A program made the position numbers and the translations under genes. The notes beneath the pieces were generated by a model. The model had not been told where the DNA came from and made no database searches. It was given only the letters and a program-made list of their open reading frames with translations. From Camarhynchus parvulus (taxonomy: Eukaryota; Chordata; Aves; Passeriformes; Thraupidae): a stretch of 64,000 nt of DNA. The stretch is from the NCBI RefSeq assembly GCF_901933205.1, contig NC_044576.1, positions 11,007,024 to 11,071,023 on the forward strand, read 5' to 3'. Below are positions 35,756-49,300 of the stretch, piece after piece; position 1 is the stretch's first letter; each line of letters starts with the position of its first letter.

Positions 35756-35980
35756 ACCTTACCCAAAGCCAGGAGAGAGCCACATTTCTTGGAAAAGGAG
35801 GAGAAGAACCTTTCCCTGCCAGCTTCAGGCCCCAACTGAGGGCAGGCAGTCCCTGCCCAGGGCTAATTGAGCCCAGCTGCCGTGGTTATTGCCAACACCT
35901 GGGCCAGGGCAGCTCCTCAGGCCTAACAAGGAAAAGGTGAGCATCGCTGGGGCACGAACGAGACACAGCTTAAGCTCGTT
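35756..35980. other. GC/CpG-richer patch with splice-donor-like signals
   Basis: Within AT-rich intergenic DNA this patch of about 220 bases is markedly GC-richer and carries several CpGs clustered at 35880-35970. On the minus strand its left edge reads AAG|GTGAGTG (just after GTAAGG), an excellent splice donor. On the plus strand AAAAG|GTGAGC occurs at 35937. It could be a non-coding first exon with promoter, an old LTR fragment, or a local GC fluctuation. No coding frame is recognised. Confidence 0.3.
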
Positions 35981-38358
35981 ATCCTCATTTTCCTTCACAG
36001 CTGAGTAAAATTTGAATGATTTCTCTCCTTAAGGTGTATTTGGGAGTCACAGTCAGCAAGAACACCACAGGCAAATGAATGCTACACTTACTTTTGATAC
36101 ACAGAAATCTTTTACCATTACACTGATGCATCAATAAGTTACTAATTTATGCTGAAACACCATTTTAAAGGTTATTTGAAGCTTTATTCCTTTCATTCAT
36201 GGATCTGACAAGGCAAAAATTTTGTTCTAGTTTATATTTTGGCATGAACTAAAACCATTTAAATGTCTGCATTCAGATACAAGCGGTTAGGGCTCACCTA
36301 CCACTTCTCTTTTCCTCCTGATGCCGTTCTCTTCTCGAACACAGTTTACAAATAAGTTTTGATTTTCATAGTGTGCATCTCAGAGTCCAAAGCCCCTTAT
36401 GGAACTAAAAAAACTCAGTATTTTCTTCTGGATTCAGGAGACCCAGAACTATTTCCCTAAGTTTTTTCCAGTTTTCCATCTGTATTTGCTGATTCTCTAA
36501 ATCAGTATCTACTAGTCTAATTGAAGGATATATTTTTTAACAATTTCAAAAGCACAACCCACATTCATCCCTGCAAGGGTCTAAACTAAAAGTCCACCCT
36601 GAACTAATCTCATCTTGACTTCCTTTAATGAAGAACACTTCTCTCTAGGGAAGACTACAGCTTGCAAATTCCTTGGAAAAGGTTACAATTTATGTGAATA
36701 GCACGCAACAGAATCAAAAATTACTTCATGATTCAGTGGAGCATGTTCCTATTTAAATAAGTGTTACTATATTTACTATTCTAGCACTAAAACAGTGACT
36801 CCTCCAAGGAAAACACTTGGATCCCAGCTCAAAAAAAGTGTGTTATGTAAACAGCATCTGTCAGAACAGGAGGACAAGGCCCAGCACTTGGCCATGTAAC
36901 CCAAGCACCGACCCTGGGCACACAGATTGTGACTCTGTAGCCTGATACTGTCACTCTTCTCTGCAGTGACCCAGCACACCCCAAGCTAAATAAACCCCCT
37001 CAATGTGGAGTTTATTCTTCCTCTGCAGGCAGAGCACACCTTGGGAAAGCCAAGAGCAGGTCTTGCCCCCAAGCAAGAGATTTTTGTATTTGAAGCACAA
37101 CTAACTTGCCCCCTTTCTTGGATGAAGTAAGGAAACACATCCAAGCAAGAGTTACCCATTTCCATGGGAAAGAGCATCCTTGCCCTGGGTCACAGCTCAC
37201 AGCAGCAACAGGGACACAGCAACACTGCTGCTCACAAACATATGCTTGTAGCACAGCGTGGCTGTGCCCAAAGGCAGTCAGAAGCTGAACACACCCAGGT
37301 AACTGAACTCATTTTGTTTTTAAAAAAGGCATATCCCAATTGCTGTTCTGGTTCCATTACAGAGCAAAGGCAATGGTGTGCATTCAAACACAGGGTGCAC
37401 AGAGCTGCTGGGCTGGTGTGTGCCACAGCAACACCTACACAGGTGGGTATTGCAGGGAGCTGAACTAAGACAAGGGAAACCCCCAGGATGCAAGGGCTCC
37501 TGTAAGATCAGAAATCCTCAACCCATGAGCCATTTGGAACACTTGCATATGTTGCCCAACACACGTATTAAATATTTCCAAGTGTTCTGACTTCCTTTTA
37601 ACTCCAATGCATTTGCCTCCACTTTTCAGGATAATGAGTGGAAAAAAGTTTCCCAAGTGTTCCTGGTGACTCCATCGATCTCCAGACCTCCCCCATTGCC
37701 ACCACACACCGGTTTTCATCACCCAGATGGGGACACTGACACTGATCTCCCTCACTGTTGCTGATAAGCACAACCATGCAGTGGAAAACAGCAGAACCTG
37801 AGACACCTGGGTATCAGCACTCTGCCATGTTTCCAAAACATGAGAACTGGGACAAGTGGATCCTCCTGAGGCAGTGTCTGAGTGCTGAGAGCTGAGGTGC
37901 AGCAATGCTGGGCCTGTGCCCTAGCTCTGTGTCCATTCCAGGGCATGCCAAGCAGTGCTGGTGTCAGGGAGGGGCAATTTCAGACGCTCATTCTTGTGCA
38001 GCCAGGACAGCAGCAGCTGCCCTGAAGTATTAAAGGCTGGAGTCTCAGGAGAGTGCCCCACTTGCATCTTCACCCCAAGACGTAATATCAGTGTATTTCA
38101 GTCCTCAGCAGTACCCTACAATTTTTGTTAGCAACAACAAAGATATCCAAGTGAGGTAAATCTGGTGTAAATTTAAGTTGTCCAAGGAACAAACTCTGGT
38201 ATCTGGTCTGGGTAGAACCTGAGATGCAAAATTGAGCTGGTTGAACTTCTCACTGCAAATATTATTTGAATCCAGTGTGTTATGCTCTGTACAATATTAT
38301 TGTAAAAACATATTCCAAAGAAACAGCTTAAAACAATTTCTAAAATGCAGAAATTCCA

Positions 38359-38364
38359 TTTATT
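38359..38364 (-). promoter_or_regulatory. CSGALNACT2: Candidate CSGALNACT2 polyadenylation signal (AATAAA on minus strand)
   Basis: TTTATT on the plus strand is AATAAA in the sense of the gene. It lies in AT-rich sequence, with a T-rich stretch following in transcript direction. It is the first canonical hexamer I found after the stop codon; the ATTAAA variant occurs earlier (near 39729 and 39288) and could also be used. Confidence 0.5.
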
Positions 38365-38883
38365 ATATTGAGAATATCAATTGCAAGAAGTCCTGCAATG
38401 CATTCTCTTCACTCTAAGTACAATACAGTACACTGTTCTCCACAATAAGTTACATAAAGGCAAATTTTATATACATATAAAAAAGGATCAGTGCCCAGAA
38501 CTATTTGCACAGCATACCTGCTATTCAGAAATCAATCATTTAAATCTTTAGTTGCCTTCAGAATTCTTGAGCAAAATAAATCCATAAACAAATCTTAATT
38601 ACCTGGTTTGAGAAAGGTTTTCAACTAATATATAAATTCAGCAGAAACCACGCAAATGGTTTAACCACTGAATTAGCATTCTCTGCATTCATTCTATAAA
38701 CAAATGTATTAAAAAATGAGGCATGCCATATAGTATCATATAAGACAACATGGAGAAAAATGACCTGCCTGCATTTGTACTGTTTATGCATCCCAAAAAC
38801 ACCCAAAAGGTAAGTACCAAAGTAGTAGTGCCACTGTACAAGGCACTAATGAGACCACAGCATAATTCTGCTTAAACATGCTC

Positions 38884-38975
38884 AAAAAAACTCAATAAAC
38901 AAAAGAAAAACCAGAAAAACAAACAAACAAAAGAAAACTGACCCAGAGGAAAAAGAACCAAAACCAAAAGCCTAA
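38884..38975. repeat. A-rich low-complexity tract ((AAAC)n-like)
   Basis: The plus strand is almost pure A with C and some G, including AAACAAACAAAC. In the CSGALNACT2 transcript this reads as a T-rich, TTTG-repeat tract in the 3' UTR. Confidence 0.75.
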
Positions 38976-40046
38976 AACATCTGCAAACTGAAAAAATAAG
39001 GCTGCTAGAATGATCAGTGTAATGAAGAGCATTATATAAAAAAAGACTGTAATAGCACTTGCTTTTTCAGTCACTGAAACAACTATGAGTATATGACACC
39101 TTACAAAAACATGTCAGGAAAATGCCCAAAAGAGAAAGAATGCACAAGGAAAATACTGACATAAGAGTAAACAGGCCTCTAATAAATTAATATGCTAATG
39201 AAAAGGTGGTTCCTCAACTTAAAGGATGAGATACATAGGCAGGGCCTTGGAATAAGGAGTGAAGGCCAAAAATATTTAAGCAAACAAGTTTAATAGCACA
39301 GCTCAGTTTATAGAAGGGATATGGCATCTACTGTGGGAAAAGAGCAGGCACAGAAACACCAAGCTGGAATGTTTCCAACTTCCATCACTGAAATAAGAAG
39401 GTGGCGTTTCCTTCACAGTGTGAACTTCCATTTTATGCTCTAAAATTCCACTTAAAAGGATCTTCATTCCCACCCCCCAGATTATTCTCTATTCAACCAC
39501 GTCAATGTCTGTTATACAGCAAATGAGGCACAAGCCCTTGCTGTGGAACCAGCAGCCTGCACAGCTGCTGTACTGGTCAGCATGTCTATGTACCTTTCAT
39601 GGTGAGATTATTTTCCCACACCTTTCTCTTGTTTCTACGATGGAGTCTAAGTATAGCATCCTTCTAAAGTCACAGTGCAGTGAGCCATACTGATTGAAAA
39701 TACTCAAGACACGAAAGATTTTTTTCATTTAATTCTCAAAAGAATGCAAACATAAGAACAGAAATGTACCACATGGAAAAGTGTTGAATTGTACATTCCA
39801 GAGATTTTTCCAGTTGACACTGAAGACACTTTCCTTGAACTACATGAGCCATCCAATGTAGCTGAAGTGCTTGAACTCACACGAGATGTGGGTATCAGTC
39901 AAAGGATTACTGGGAAAACAAACACGAGAACCAAAAACCCTCTAAACTCTTCTTCACTGAAAAAGAGAGGCACTGCGTTTGTGAGCTGGATTAAGGCTGT
40001 AGAACGGTGCTGGTTGAGAGTGAAGTGCAGTCCCGGGCTCGGTCCC

Positions 40047-40339
40047 TCAGCCCGCGGCCTCGCTGTTAGTCCTGTAGGCCTGCTTGCGGAGGTGCGCCTC
40101 GATCTCCTCGCGGAACACCAGCATGCCCAGGTGCGAGTGCGACGCCTCGTTCATGGCCTTGGACTGGATGCACATGCGGTACTGCTCGGGGGTCAGCTCG
40201 TCCGCACAGTGCTTCTCGTGCCACAGGTGGAACAGCCCGGGCACCGGCGTCCTGACCACCATCAGCTCCCCGTGCAGGTACTTCCTGTACAGGTGAACGT
40301 CCTCGCCGCCCCAGCCTTTCACTTCCAAGTCAAAGCCCC
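40047..40339 (-). CDS. CSGALNACT2: CSGALNACT2 coding exon 7 (C-terminal catalytic end), GC/CpG-rich
   Basis: The acceptor is TTTGTAG and the exon encodes [20 protein letters not shown] and onward to [10 protein letters not shown], ending in TGA (40049-40047 on the minus strand). It carries the GWGGED motif and the HLWHEK segment, both conserved. The third codon positions are almost all G or C with many CpGs, in contrast to the AT-leaning other exons and the AT-rich flanks. The long plus-strand frame across this exon is an antisense shadow. Confidence 0.97.
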
Positions 40340-43300
40340 CTACAAACACAGCGTCAGAAATCATTATCTGGGCGCACACGCAAGGAGAGCAACACTATGC
40401 CTAACGTGCTACCAGATCTGGCATGACGTTCCAGAAATTCTGTAGCAATTAACTAAGCTTCCCATGCCATAGCATGCCAATCTGAGGGACAGGAGCTTCA
40501 AGGATAGCACATCCTTTGTGGTGGGAACTGCCCAGAACACAGATCTGCTGACTTCAGAAAGTCTCTTAGAGCAGTGTCTCCAAACTGCATTATGCATGAC
40601 ATCCCATGTGACAGCTGCAGAAAACTGTAGGCAAACCTCACTTGCTATGCTTTTGAATTACTTTTAGGAAGCATAATGAATTTTAGCAGCTGGAAAATAA
40701 AGCAGTCATGCACCATATGAGAAATCCTCTCTAACAATGCCAGCAATTACTCCACAGGTCACAATTCAAAAGGCTGGATTAAGGAAAGGAAGATGGTTCA
40801 CCATATTAAGTTCTCTTGTTTTTCCAGGACCACAGTGAAGAGCAACCCAGGCTCTTGTATATTTCAAAACTCCAGAATTATGAAGGTCTTCATTTAGCAC
40901 TACCATACAGATGGCAATGTGACTGCTCTTAGCAATCAGCCTGCATTCAAGCCACCAGACAGCATGCAGGGCTGTGTCATTACATCTTCTGGCAGATTTA
41001 CATCTTCTGGCAGACTATGCTCAGCACTATCTTCCACATTTCAGCACACCAAGCTGTTCTCAGTTTTAAGAATATGCCACAAGGGGGGGCAAAGCACATT
41101 GCTAAAGATTCCAACAACTGTATTCAACTTCCCTAGGTTATTTAAAAGAAAGGATTTGAATGCTTCTTGTCTATGTGAATGGCTTATTTGAGTGACATGT
41201 TTCTTAAACTTGATTCATTTGCTTCAGCCTGACACAAAGTATCAAAAAAACCCCCACCAGTATTCAAAAACTTATAGAATGAAATGTTTCTACTAAAACT
41301 ACTGTGTCTTTTCTTTTAATACACTCAACAGATGGGACATCAAAATCCAGAAAAGCTAATTTATCTCATTGGTCAAACTTGTCAAGCAAGTCTGACTGCT
41401 GGGCCTGGGGAAATAATACAGGAAATAAATTACTTTCCTGTCATTAGGTAAGACCAGAGAACCACTTTTTAAACACACAATTTTTTTCTTTACTCTCATC
41501 TTACCAACAGTCAGAAAGTCTGTCCGATATTGACAAGTCATCCCAAAGCCAAAATCCCTCCAGAAACCAGAATCCTTCTTGTGTACCTGCAATTTTAAAC
41601 CAGCACAATTTTGAAATGTACAATACAACCAAGGGGGTACATTGCACTTGGTTTTGCAGAAAGCTAAGCTCTTCCCATAATTTCTTCAGAGCAGGATAGA
41701 GCATAATAATACTTCTGGTATTTCTGTGTCACGCACTCATGTGGGGCTTCCCAGTGACTTGCTGCTCGCTTCACCCTCTGCCTTCCAATTCCACTCAACC
41801 TCATTGCAGTTTCCACAGCAGCTGCACCACCTCTATTTTCTATGTATCTGCCCAGACCAAGCAGTAAATTAATCCATGGCTAAATCATCTGTTCCCAACA
41901 CTCCACTTTCTAAGGCCACATTTGTCTCTTGATCTGATATGACGTGAAAAGTAAGCTTTGTGATTGAAGTCAACAACCATAATACTGTTAAGTTTAAGAG
42001 TGAACAAAAGAGCTGTCAGGCAGGGGCTCACTTCTCTCTCAGCTGTGATTATCCAAGACTGTATGTAAAACCTTGCCTCTGGCTTTCAGCAGGATCCTTG
42101 CAAACAACGTAGGAAAATGAGGGCTATTATGTTTTTCTTTTAATACAACTCTTCTTCATACTACTCTCTTCCTCTTCTAAACCTGTCCATCTCAGAAGTC
42201 TCAGCTGCAAAACCCAATTTCATCCATGCAGTCTCTCGAAAGAGAATCAGACTGGACACTTAATTCAGAAGTTTTTGCCTTTCACCAACGCTTTGTTTGC
42301 TGGAATGTAAGATGAAAGTTGCTGCCATGCAATGCCACCATCCTCCTAAAATACTGGCTTGTCAAGCCACAATAAGCAGCAGATCAGAACTACCAACTTC
42401 ATTTGGTTAACTGCAATTACTTCTTTTAAACTAGGTGGAAGGTTTTTCCCAAGCGTTTTGCCCATAATGGAGAAAACTGTTTAGATATGCAGTGTCAAAG
42501 GTCGTAAGATATCCCAAACAGACTATTAAGTTACACCTAATTTTGTTTTAATACAAAGCACACCTAATTCTACCCAGAATAAAGCAAGCTGCTTACCAAT
42601 TGCTGCTCCACAGGAGGTGGTATATCTTGATTGGCATAGACAATAGCAGGATTGTAAAGGCTGAATACCACAGGATAGAAAACTTTTTTCCCTGGAAGTC
42701 AAAAGATAATTGTTACTCACTGTGGGCATGCTTTCTGAAGGCAAAAAGAAACCAGAAACACTCTTTTTATTTAAGAGATTACCTATTAGGCATTTCCTAG
42801 TTGAAAGAAATAAAAACAAGTTCTAACTGCTCAGATTTCCCACCTAGGAAGCTTGTAACATCCTGTGGGGCAGAGCCCTTAGGATTAAAAAAAATACATA
42901 TGTATGAATATTATACATATTACACTTGATTTACATTTATATATAGTTATACATGCTTATATAAAATATTAGATATCTTGGTATTGTTCCAGGTGACTGA
43001 AAAATTCCTGCAATAATGATATGCAGTAAAACTAAAAATAATCAAATCCAAGTAACACCTTGCATTGTTGAATTTTGTGAATTTATCTCTGTCCACAAAC
43101 ATGTAAAAGCAGGTACTCCCAAGATATACTGCAAGGGCATCAAACATCATGAGAATCCTGACTATGCTGAAAACACCAGTTCTGTGTCTCTTATAGAAGC
43201 CAGGTAAACATTTTTCCACTGATGTCTTGCATCACCAATGCTGCAAAAGTATTGACAACAGTCCACAAGAATATTCACTATCCTGACTTGGGCGTGGACT

Positions 43301-46300
43301 CTGAAGGAGTAAGCAGCATTTTCAGATCTCATTGAAAACAAAGGTGACAAACTGCCAGTATGAATTTCAAGCAGTGTCCTGAACTCTCTCTTGTTAAAGC
43401 TCTCAAAATACTCCTCTCCAAAATTTTTCTCATTATTTATACAACTTGTTTCATGAAGAACAGAGACAGACAGAAATGAAAGAAAAATCAAGAAACAGAA
43501 CCCAAATATCTGGCTTCTGAAGAATTTTCTTGCCTGCTTGTTAGGTGAAGAAAAAACATCTATTGATTCCAAATTGACATTTGGAGAAAATGGTTTCTGA
43601 CTGCAACAAATTTGAAACAAGAGTAAGCATTAAAAAAAGAACCCAAACAGTTTGACAGAAGGAGATCTTCAGCAGCATGCTTGTTAACTCAAGAAAGATT
43701 TACCCTTCTTGGCAGAAGCTTGTCGAACAAGCAAGCATCACACAAACTTAGAAAAACAATCAATATTTCAGAGCCTGGGATGGAACAGTGGAACATGAGC
43801 TCAGGTTCCACAGGGAGCACACTGTAGCTCTACTGAAAACCATTCCTTTGTGACATGTCTTGGCCATACACATGTGAGAAGAGATAAACCAAACTTGTTA
43901 GAGATTTCAGCATAACAAAACTCATCTTCCACTGTAGAGTGCTACAGTGGAACTGAGTTTTGCTATACAGATCTACATGCAGTCTAATTGTTAAAGCAAT
44001 TAAGTTGTCCAGCTTTCTTTCAGACAGCTAAATCTGAAGAAAACATCAAAACTGTACATTGTACAAAAAAGACAACATGTTCTTAAAACAATCTACACTA
44101 AGGCAGAAGTTATTTCTCAGTCTAAGTATTATTGCCTTTTGTGCAGAGAGTGATTAGTTTTCCAGGATGCGTGCTACTGAATAAGTTCCACCATTCTAGC
44201 TGAGTTTTCCTTGTTTTCTATATGCCCAGCACAGGGCAGCTGAACTCAAGCAGGGTGACAAGGCTCCCTTCCAGCAACAATAGGGGAACATACCGGGCTC
44301 AGCGTTTAAGCGGCAGCTGTTGAGGAATTCAGCTGTGAAATAAACATCAACATCACAGAAGAACATCAGGACCTCGCCCTTTTCCCAGGCTCTGGCACCC
44401 ATGTCAAGTCCTTGGCCTCGGTTGAATTCCTCATTCAGAGAGACAAGCGTGTAATTGTGGAAGTCAGTTTCTCTACAAGAAAAACAGAGCCAAACCCAAA
44501 ATAAATCTGTGGGGAGGAGCAGAGGGACCATTGATAGGTTTTTTAGCATTTTACAGGAATTTCACTCCAGAAATTTAAAAACAGTTATATGATCAGAATG
44601 AGGAAAAAAATATGTTACACTTAATTTTAATTTTAAGCCTTGTAAAATGATAGAAATCAGTCTTTGTAGCTTCACTTCATATTTAATCATTCAGACGGGT
44701 TAAAAAGGCCTTTTGTTAACTGATGTGAATTAAAACGCTCTCATGAATTACAACGGCATCTAAAATTTCTCCCTACAAACCAAGAAGTCCTGACCAACAG
44801 AAATATCTGTCTTCACTAGCTCAGAGAACAGGGCAAACAGGAAGCCATAGTGCTGGCATCACCAGACTCATGGGGCAAAGGCTATGTGTGTGACAGGGCC
44901 ACCATAACCCACGCACTTTGCTTCTCCTCGCTGTTCACCAGTAGCACACATGCCTGTACTCACAGCAGAAGAGGGAAGGAGCAGCCAAAGGAGACTGGAA
45001 ACACACTCAGAGAACATCTTCAAGCAAAGTTAAGTGTCTACTTCAGAGACACCTCAGAGGACAATGCTTGAAGAGAACAGAGTGAAGATATTCAACAGTA
45101 GCACCACTAAAAAGACACAGAACAGGTAAATGGCCAGTGAGCCTGCAGCACTGACTCAGTGCTCTGAGGGACATCTCACAGGGCAGGCAGCAGGGCCTCA
45201 AAAATGGAGGGGTACAGCACACAGCAGATGCTAGGGAGACTGCAGCACAAAATGCAGAAGTTCTCTCCTCCCTTCCTACGAGATGCCCTTGCATGTCAGG
45301 CCAGCTCTCCATCACACCTCCAAGCTGGTGACAAAGTAGCCTGTGCCTAGTCTGTGTCATGGGGAGGAGCCTGGCCAGCATCCTGAAACAGGGATCACAC
45401 CAGAGCTCAAGGAAAACTGGTTCCCAGCTCAGGGATGGGTGCAAGAGCTCAGGTGGTGAAGGTGTCCCTTGGCTACAGGGTAAAGGATGCTGACACCTGT
45501 CCTATCTCTCTGGAACAAAAACCATAAAAGATACATTTGTGAATTTTACTGATGTAATGCTGAGACAGCCATGATGAACCATGCTTAAAGTTATTTCACA
45601 GCTGAGAGTAAGTACAGGCCTACTTTGACTACTACATTTCTCTTCCTTATAATTAAATAAAATTGTTTCTCCAGTGAGGTATTAAAATATACATCCCTGT
45701 TCCAAAGAACTTAAACTCTAATCAATCTGTTAGCATGACTGAACAGCCGCTGCAAAACTCACCCCTGTTGTTTTTTGGACTGTCAGATAGAAACCTCAAA
45801 GTCTTTTCTGGCTATAACTTGATTTTTAGTAGTCTTCAGGAAACTTTTGCAACCTAAGCTGTAAAATGGCAACCATAAATAGTGTACAGTAAATAAATAA
45901 TGAATTTCCTAGTAACCTGTAATGGAGTATAAACTTTATTTGGTTTATTTCTTCATTCTTTTTTAAAAGCTGTTTAAAATGCCAGTTTTACTGACTGATG
46001 TTGGATTGATATACTTACCTAGCTACAGATTCTAGGATGCTTTTCACTTCTGATAGACCATCTTGTCCAAAGTAAACCACTGTGAGGTGAACACGCTTAT
46101 CCTGATGAATACACACATCCCTATAAGCACAAAGATAAGCTGATATTAGTAAATACTTGCAACACAATAAAAAACTTTAGGTACTTAAAAGCTACAGCAT
46201 TAAAAAGAATTAGCAGATTGAAGTATTCTGGTTAGTCATTAAATGGCTTCAAAGAAAACAGAAAAAAGAAGAGATGCTTTCCCCTCTTCTTTCCCCATCT

Positions 46301-49300
46301 TGCCCATTTACATCAGAAGGTTCCAATACTGTGTGTCACATCCCAATACCTTACTTTATAAACAGGCACTCCTCAACTGATGCAAATACACAAGTTATGT
46401 TCAAGATCCTCTGAGTCCAGGTTCACAATGACCCTGACTTTTGGTCATTTTGCTGCAATTAGAGAATCTCTTAAACCCTTTTAGAAGGAATGTTTTTCTC
46501 CATACAGTAGGTTCAATTACAGACATCCCAAGGCAGTTGCACACAATGTTGGAATCATCAGCTCTGTTGCAACTCAACCAGAACAGGAATTCATTTTGAA
46601 AAGAAAACAAAATACTGAAAATCAGGAACATAGCTCACTATATAATCTCATGCACCTACCTAAAGTTTTGCATAAATTGTGCAAATGCCTCAGTTCTTCC
46701 AGCAAGAGGAACAATAACGTTAATGATCGATCTAGAAATATCGACTGTTTCACTCTTCACTTTCATGAGGGGTCCAAAAGGTCGGAACAAGGTGACATGC
46801 CTGTACTCCATGCCATCCATCTTCTTATAAAACAGCTCATACTGTGTCCCCTTATCTCTCTCTGTACGATAGTAACCTGAAGAATAAGTCACACAAGTAA
46901 TATGTAAAGTCAAAGATCCCAGCAGTTTTACTTCAGACACACTGGTTTTCCTTAGAACTAAAGAATTGAGGGTAAAGCTTCTGGGTTTCTCCTATATGAA
47001 ATTTCCACAAACTGTTATTGATCACAGTCACCCTTCTACTGTTTTAGGTCAGACCTGAGAAACAATCCCAAACTCCAGCTTCCCCTGCTTCTTAGAGACA
47101 ACAGGTTTCATGGTCCTATGCCAGTTTCTCAACTGGAGTTGGGTCTTCCCAACAAAAAGGCAATTCAGCTATTTACTAAGGAAAAGGATGGCTGAAATTT
47201 AATATTGCCTGTTCTTAAGCCCTTCAGTAAGAATCTAGCTCTGAGCTAGCCCACAGTAAAATCTGAGATCATCTGGCCAGTAATCACCACAAGAAAAGCA
47301 AAATTTGTTCCATGGGCAGAACAAATGACAGTACCTTGCTTGACAAAGTCTGCAAAACCTGACATGTGGCATTTAAACAAAGCAACTGTGTGATAATGCT
47401 GGAATGCTTTTAAATTGTTTTCACTGCTGACCAGCAATTAATGTTTTCTATCCGATAAATAAGTGGTACTTTACTAACCCACACTCTTCTAAGGACATAG
47501 GCAGAAGTTTTTCTATGTGCCCGTCACACCTTAGGACAAAATTGCTAGTCCCTCCAGAAACAGGACTACCTGTTGAGAGATATTTTACTCCAAATGGGTA
47601 GAAAAAAAAACCTGTCCCTTTCAGAACACGGGCCTTTAACTTAAGGACCATCGAAGAAGGAAGTTAAAACAACAGACTTTAATTTTACACCACATAGGAA
47701 AGGACTGAGGCTCATCTGTGGTTTTGACCCTACTAAGCTCTGTGTTGCTAATTCCATATCTATGCTAACCTGAGAGTAAGAAATGATGGCAGGAAAAATC
47801 CTCCAACAAAAATACCTTATGTTCATCCCATCTCTGCTTTCCTCTCACCAGCAAGGAAAAGATGTATTATTCCAAAGAACCACAAGCTACACCATGAACT
47901 GGCATTACGTTCCAGTTAAGTGGCCACCCAGACCATAGAGAAAGTTACAAAGAGCTGCATACCCCCAAGTGGGAGTGATGCACACCCCTGCCCTAACACG
48001 ATGCATTTCCTTGCACCTGGCTGCCCTGAACTGCCCCTTCTCCAAGCTGGTGTCCTCAGCAGCTGAAATCCCTCCCAGGACTCCCACCCAGAAAGCAGCT
48101 GGTGGCAGGCCACAGAGCAGACAAACCATACTGGTGACACAAAAGGTTCCCTTTTGTACCCAGTATTGATAGCGTTCTTTTTGTTGTCTTTATTTGCAAC
48201 TGAAATCAACACCAGACAAAGTATGCAAAGGAAGCAGCTCTCAGCCCTAAAGCAGCTTAGAGTTTGACTGTCTCAGGAACCAGGAAGAAGGGATGATAGA
48301 GCTTTGTGTGTCTCTCTATGCCCAGGCAAGTATTCTCCATGCTCCCTTCCTTTTCAATCCAAGAAGCAAAGGGATGTGCACACCACCTTGATCTAACTTC
48401 TTTCTTTATATCCCAGATTCCATTCACAAAGAAAGAATCCTTTCCCTAAATCTACCTCCATGTTCCTCTGTTCCAGCCTCCATCCCCAAACCAAACCCAG
48501 TTTCATGCATTGATGTTCCCTCCTTCTGCCCAGTCTCTCTTACACCCCTCCCATGCCCAGCTCTGTAATCCAGCCTGTCTTGTGGACAATGCACTGGCAG
48601 ACCCAATGGACAACGTGGATGACCACTACAGAGGGGCTGTAGGACACATGGTGTAGCAGAACAAGCTGGTCCATCACACTGGAAGTCAGTGATGACTGAG
48701 GCTCTCAACTGAGAGGCTTTTACCCTTTGAACACAGTTCTGCAATGCTCTCCTTTAAGAGACTGAAATTCGCATTTGTTCTTTTGTCAGCACAGAGATGC
48801 ATAAGTAAGCACCACATTTTAATGCTTATTCTCAAATCATTATTAATTACAAGCACTGAAAATGGTGTTACAAACAATGAAAGCCCACAATGCTGACTGC
48901 CAGAAGCAGCACAAGATTTTAAATCCCTCTCAACCCTTTTCCATTCCAACTCTTTGTGCTGCACACTGTAGGCTGAAAACAGCATCTTGGTTAATGGAGT
49001 AGCTGATGCACCACGGTGCTCACACATCACGCTTTCGTGCAATAGACAGCAAATACTTTGTACCAGGACTCCTGGGGAAATTAACCTTCATTTTGTGTTT
49101 TAGATTTTATTATTTTCTCTGCTATCTAATAGCTGTTTATAGATAAAAATACCATTTACAACATAAATGAAGTTTTTTAAAAGCATACCAGCTGCCAAAA
49201 GCTTATCTTAAATCAAACTAAAAGCTCAGATGTCAGTCTACCACAGAAGGCTGAAGTAGAGAGTAAAAATTGCTAGATTAATTTAAAAAAATTAAACTAA

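Larger units (their letters stand above)
28981..38335. other. Intergenic interval between convergent genes, no gene recognised
   Basis: About 9.3 kb separates the two 3' ends. The interval holds only short open frames. Contents noted: alternative poly(A) hexamers and a TG-rich microsatellite near the RASGEF1A end, a 10-bp hairpin (30468-30490), A-rich low-complexity DNA (about 33480-33560), and a CpG-bearing patch with donor-like splice signals (35756-35980). Part of it may be an extended 3' UTR of either gene. Confidence 0.6.
38336..40046 (-). other. CSGALNACT2: Probable CSGALNACT2 3' UTR
   Basis: About 1.7 kb follows the stop codon before the first canonical poly(A) hexamer on this strand. 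The length is in the range I expect for this gene. It contains an A-rich (transcribed as T-rich) low-complexity tract at 38884-38975. No frame of interest is present. Confidence 0.5.

Noticed and set aside
39789..40445. 218-codon plus-strand frame across the end of CSGALNACT2
   Set aside because: It is antisense to the GC-rich terminal coding exon, whose true frame on the minus strand matches the enzyme C-terminus. GC3-rich exons commonly open the opposite strand.
43162..43620. 152-codon minus-strand frame in a CSGALNACT2 intron with a hydrophobic segment
   Set aside because: With about one stop per 16 codons, roughly one frame of this size is expected by chance in six frames of 64 kb. I recognise no relative, and the rest of the intron is ordinary. 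A protein search with no hits would confirm this.
45130..45480. GC-richer segment in a CSGALNACT2 intron suspected as a transposon
   Set aside because: Its texture is repeat-like, but no CR1, LTR or SINE landmark could be identified by eye. A repeat-library search would be needed to claim it.
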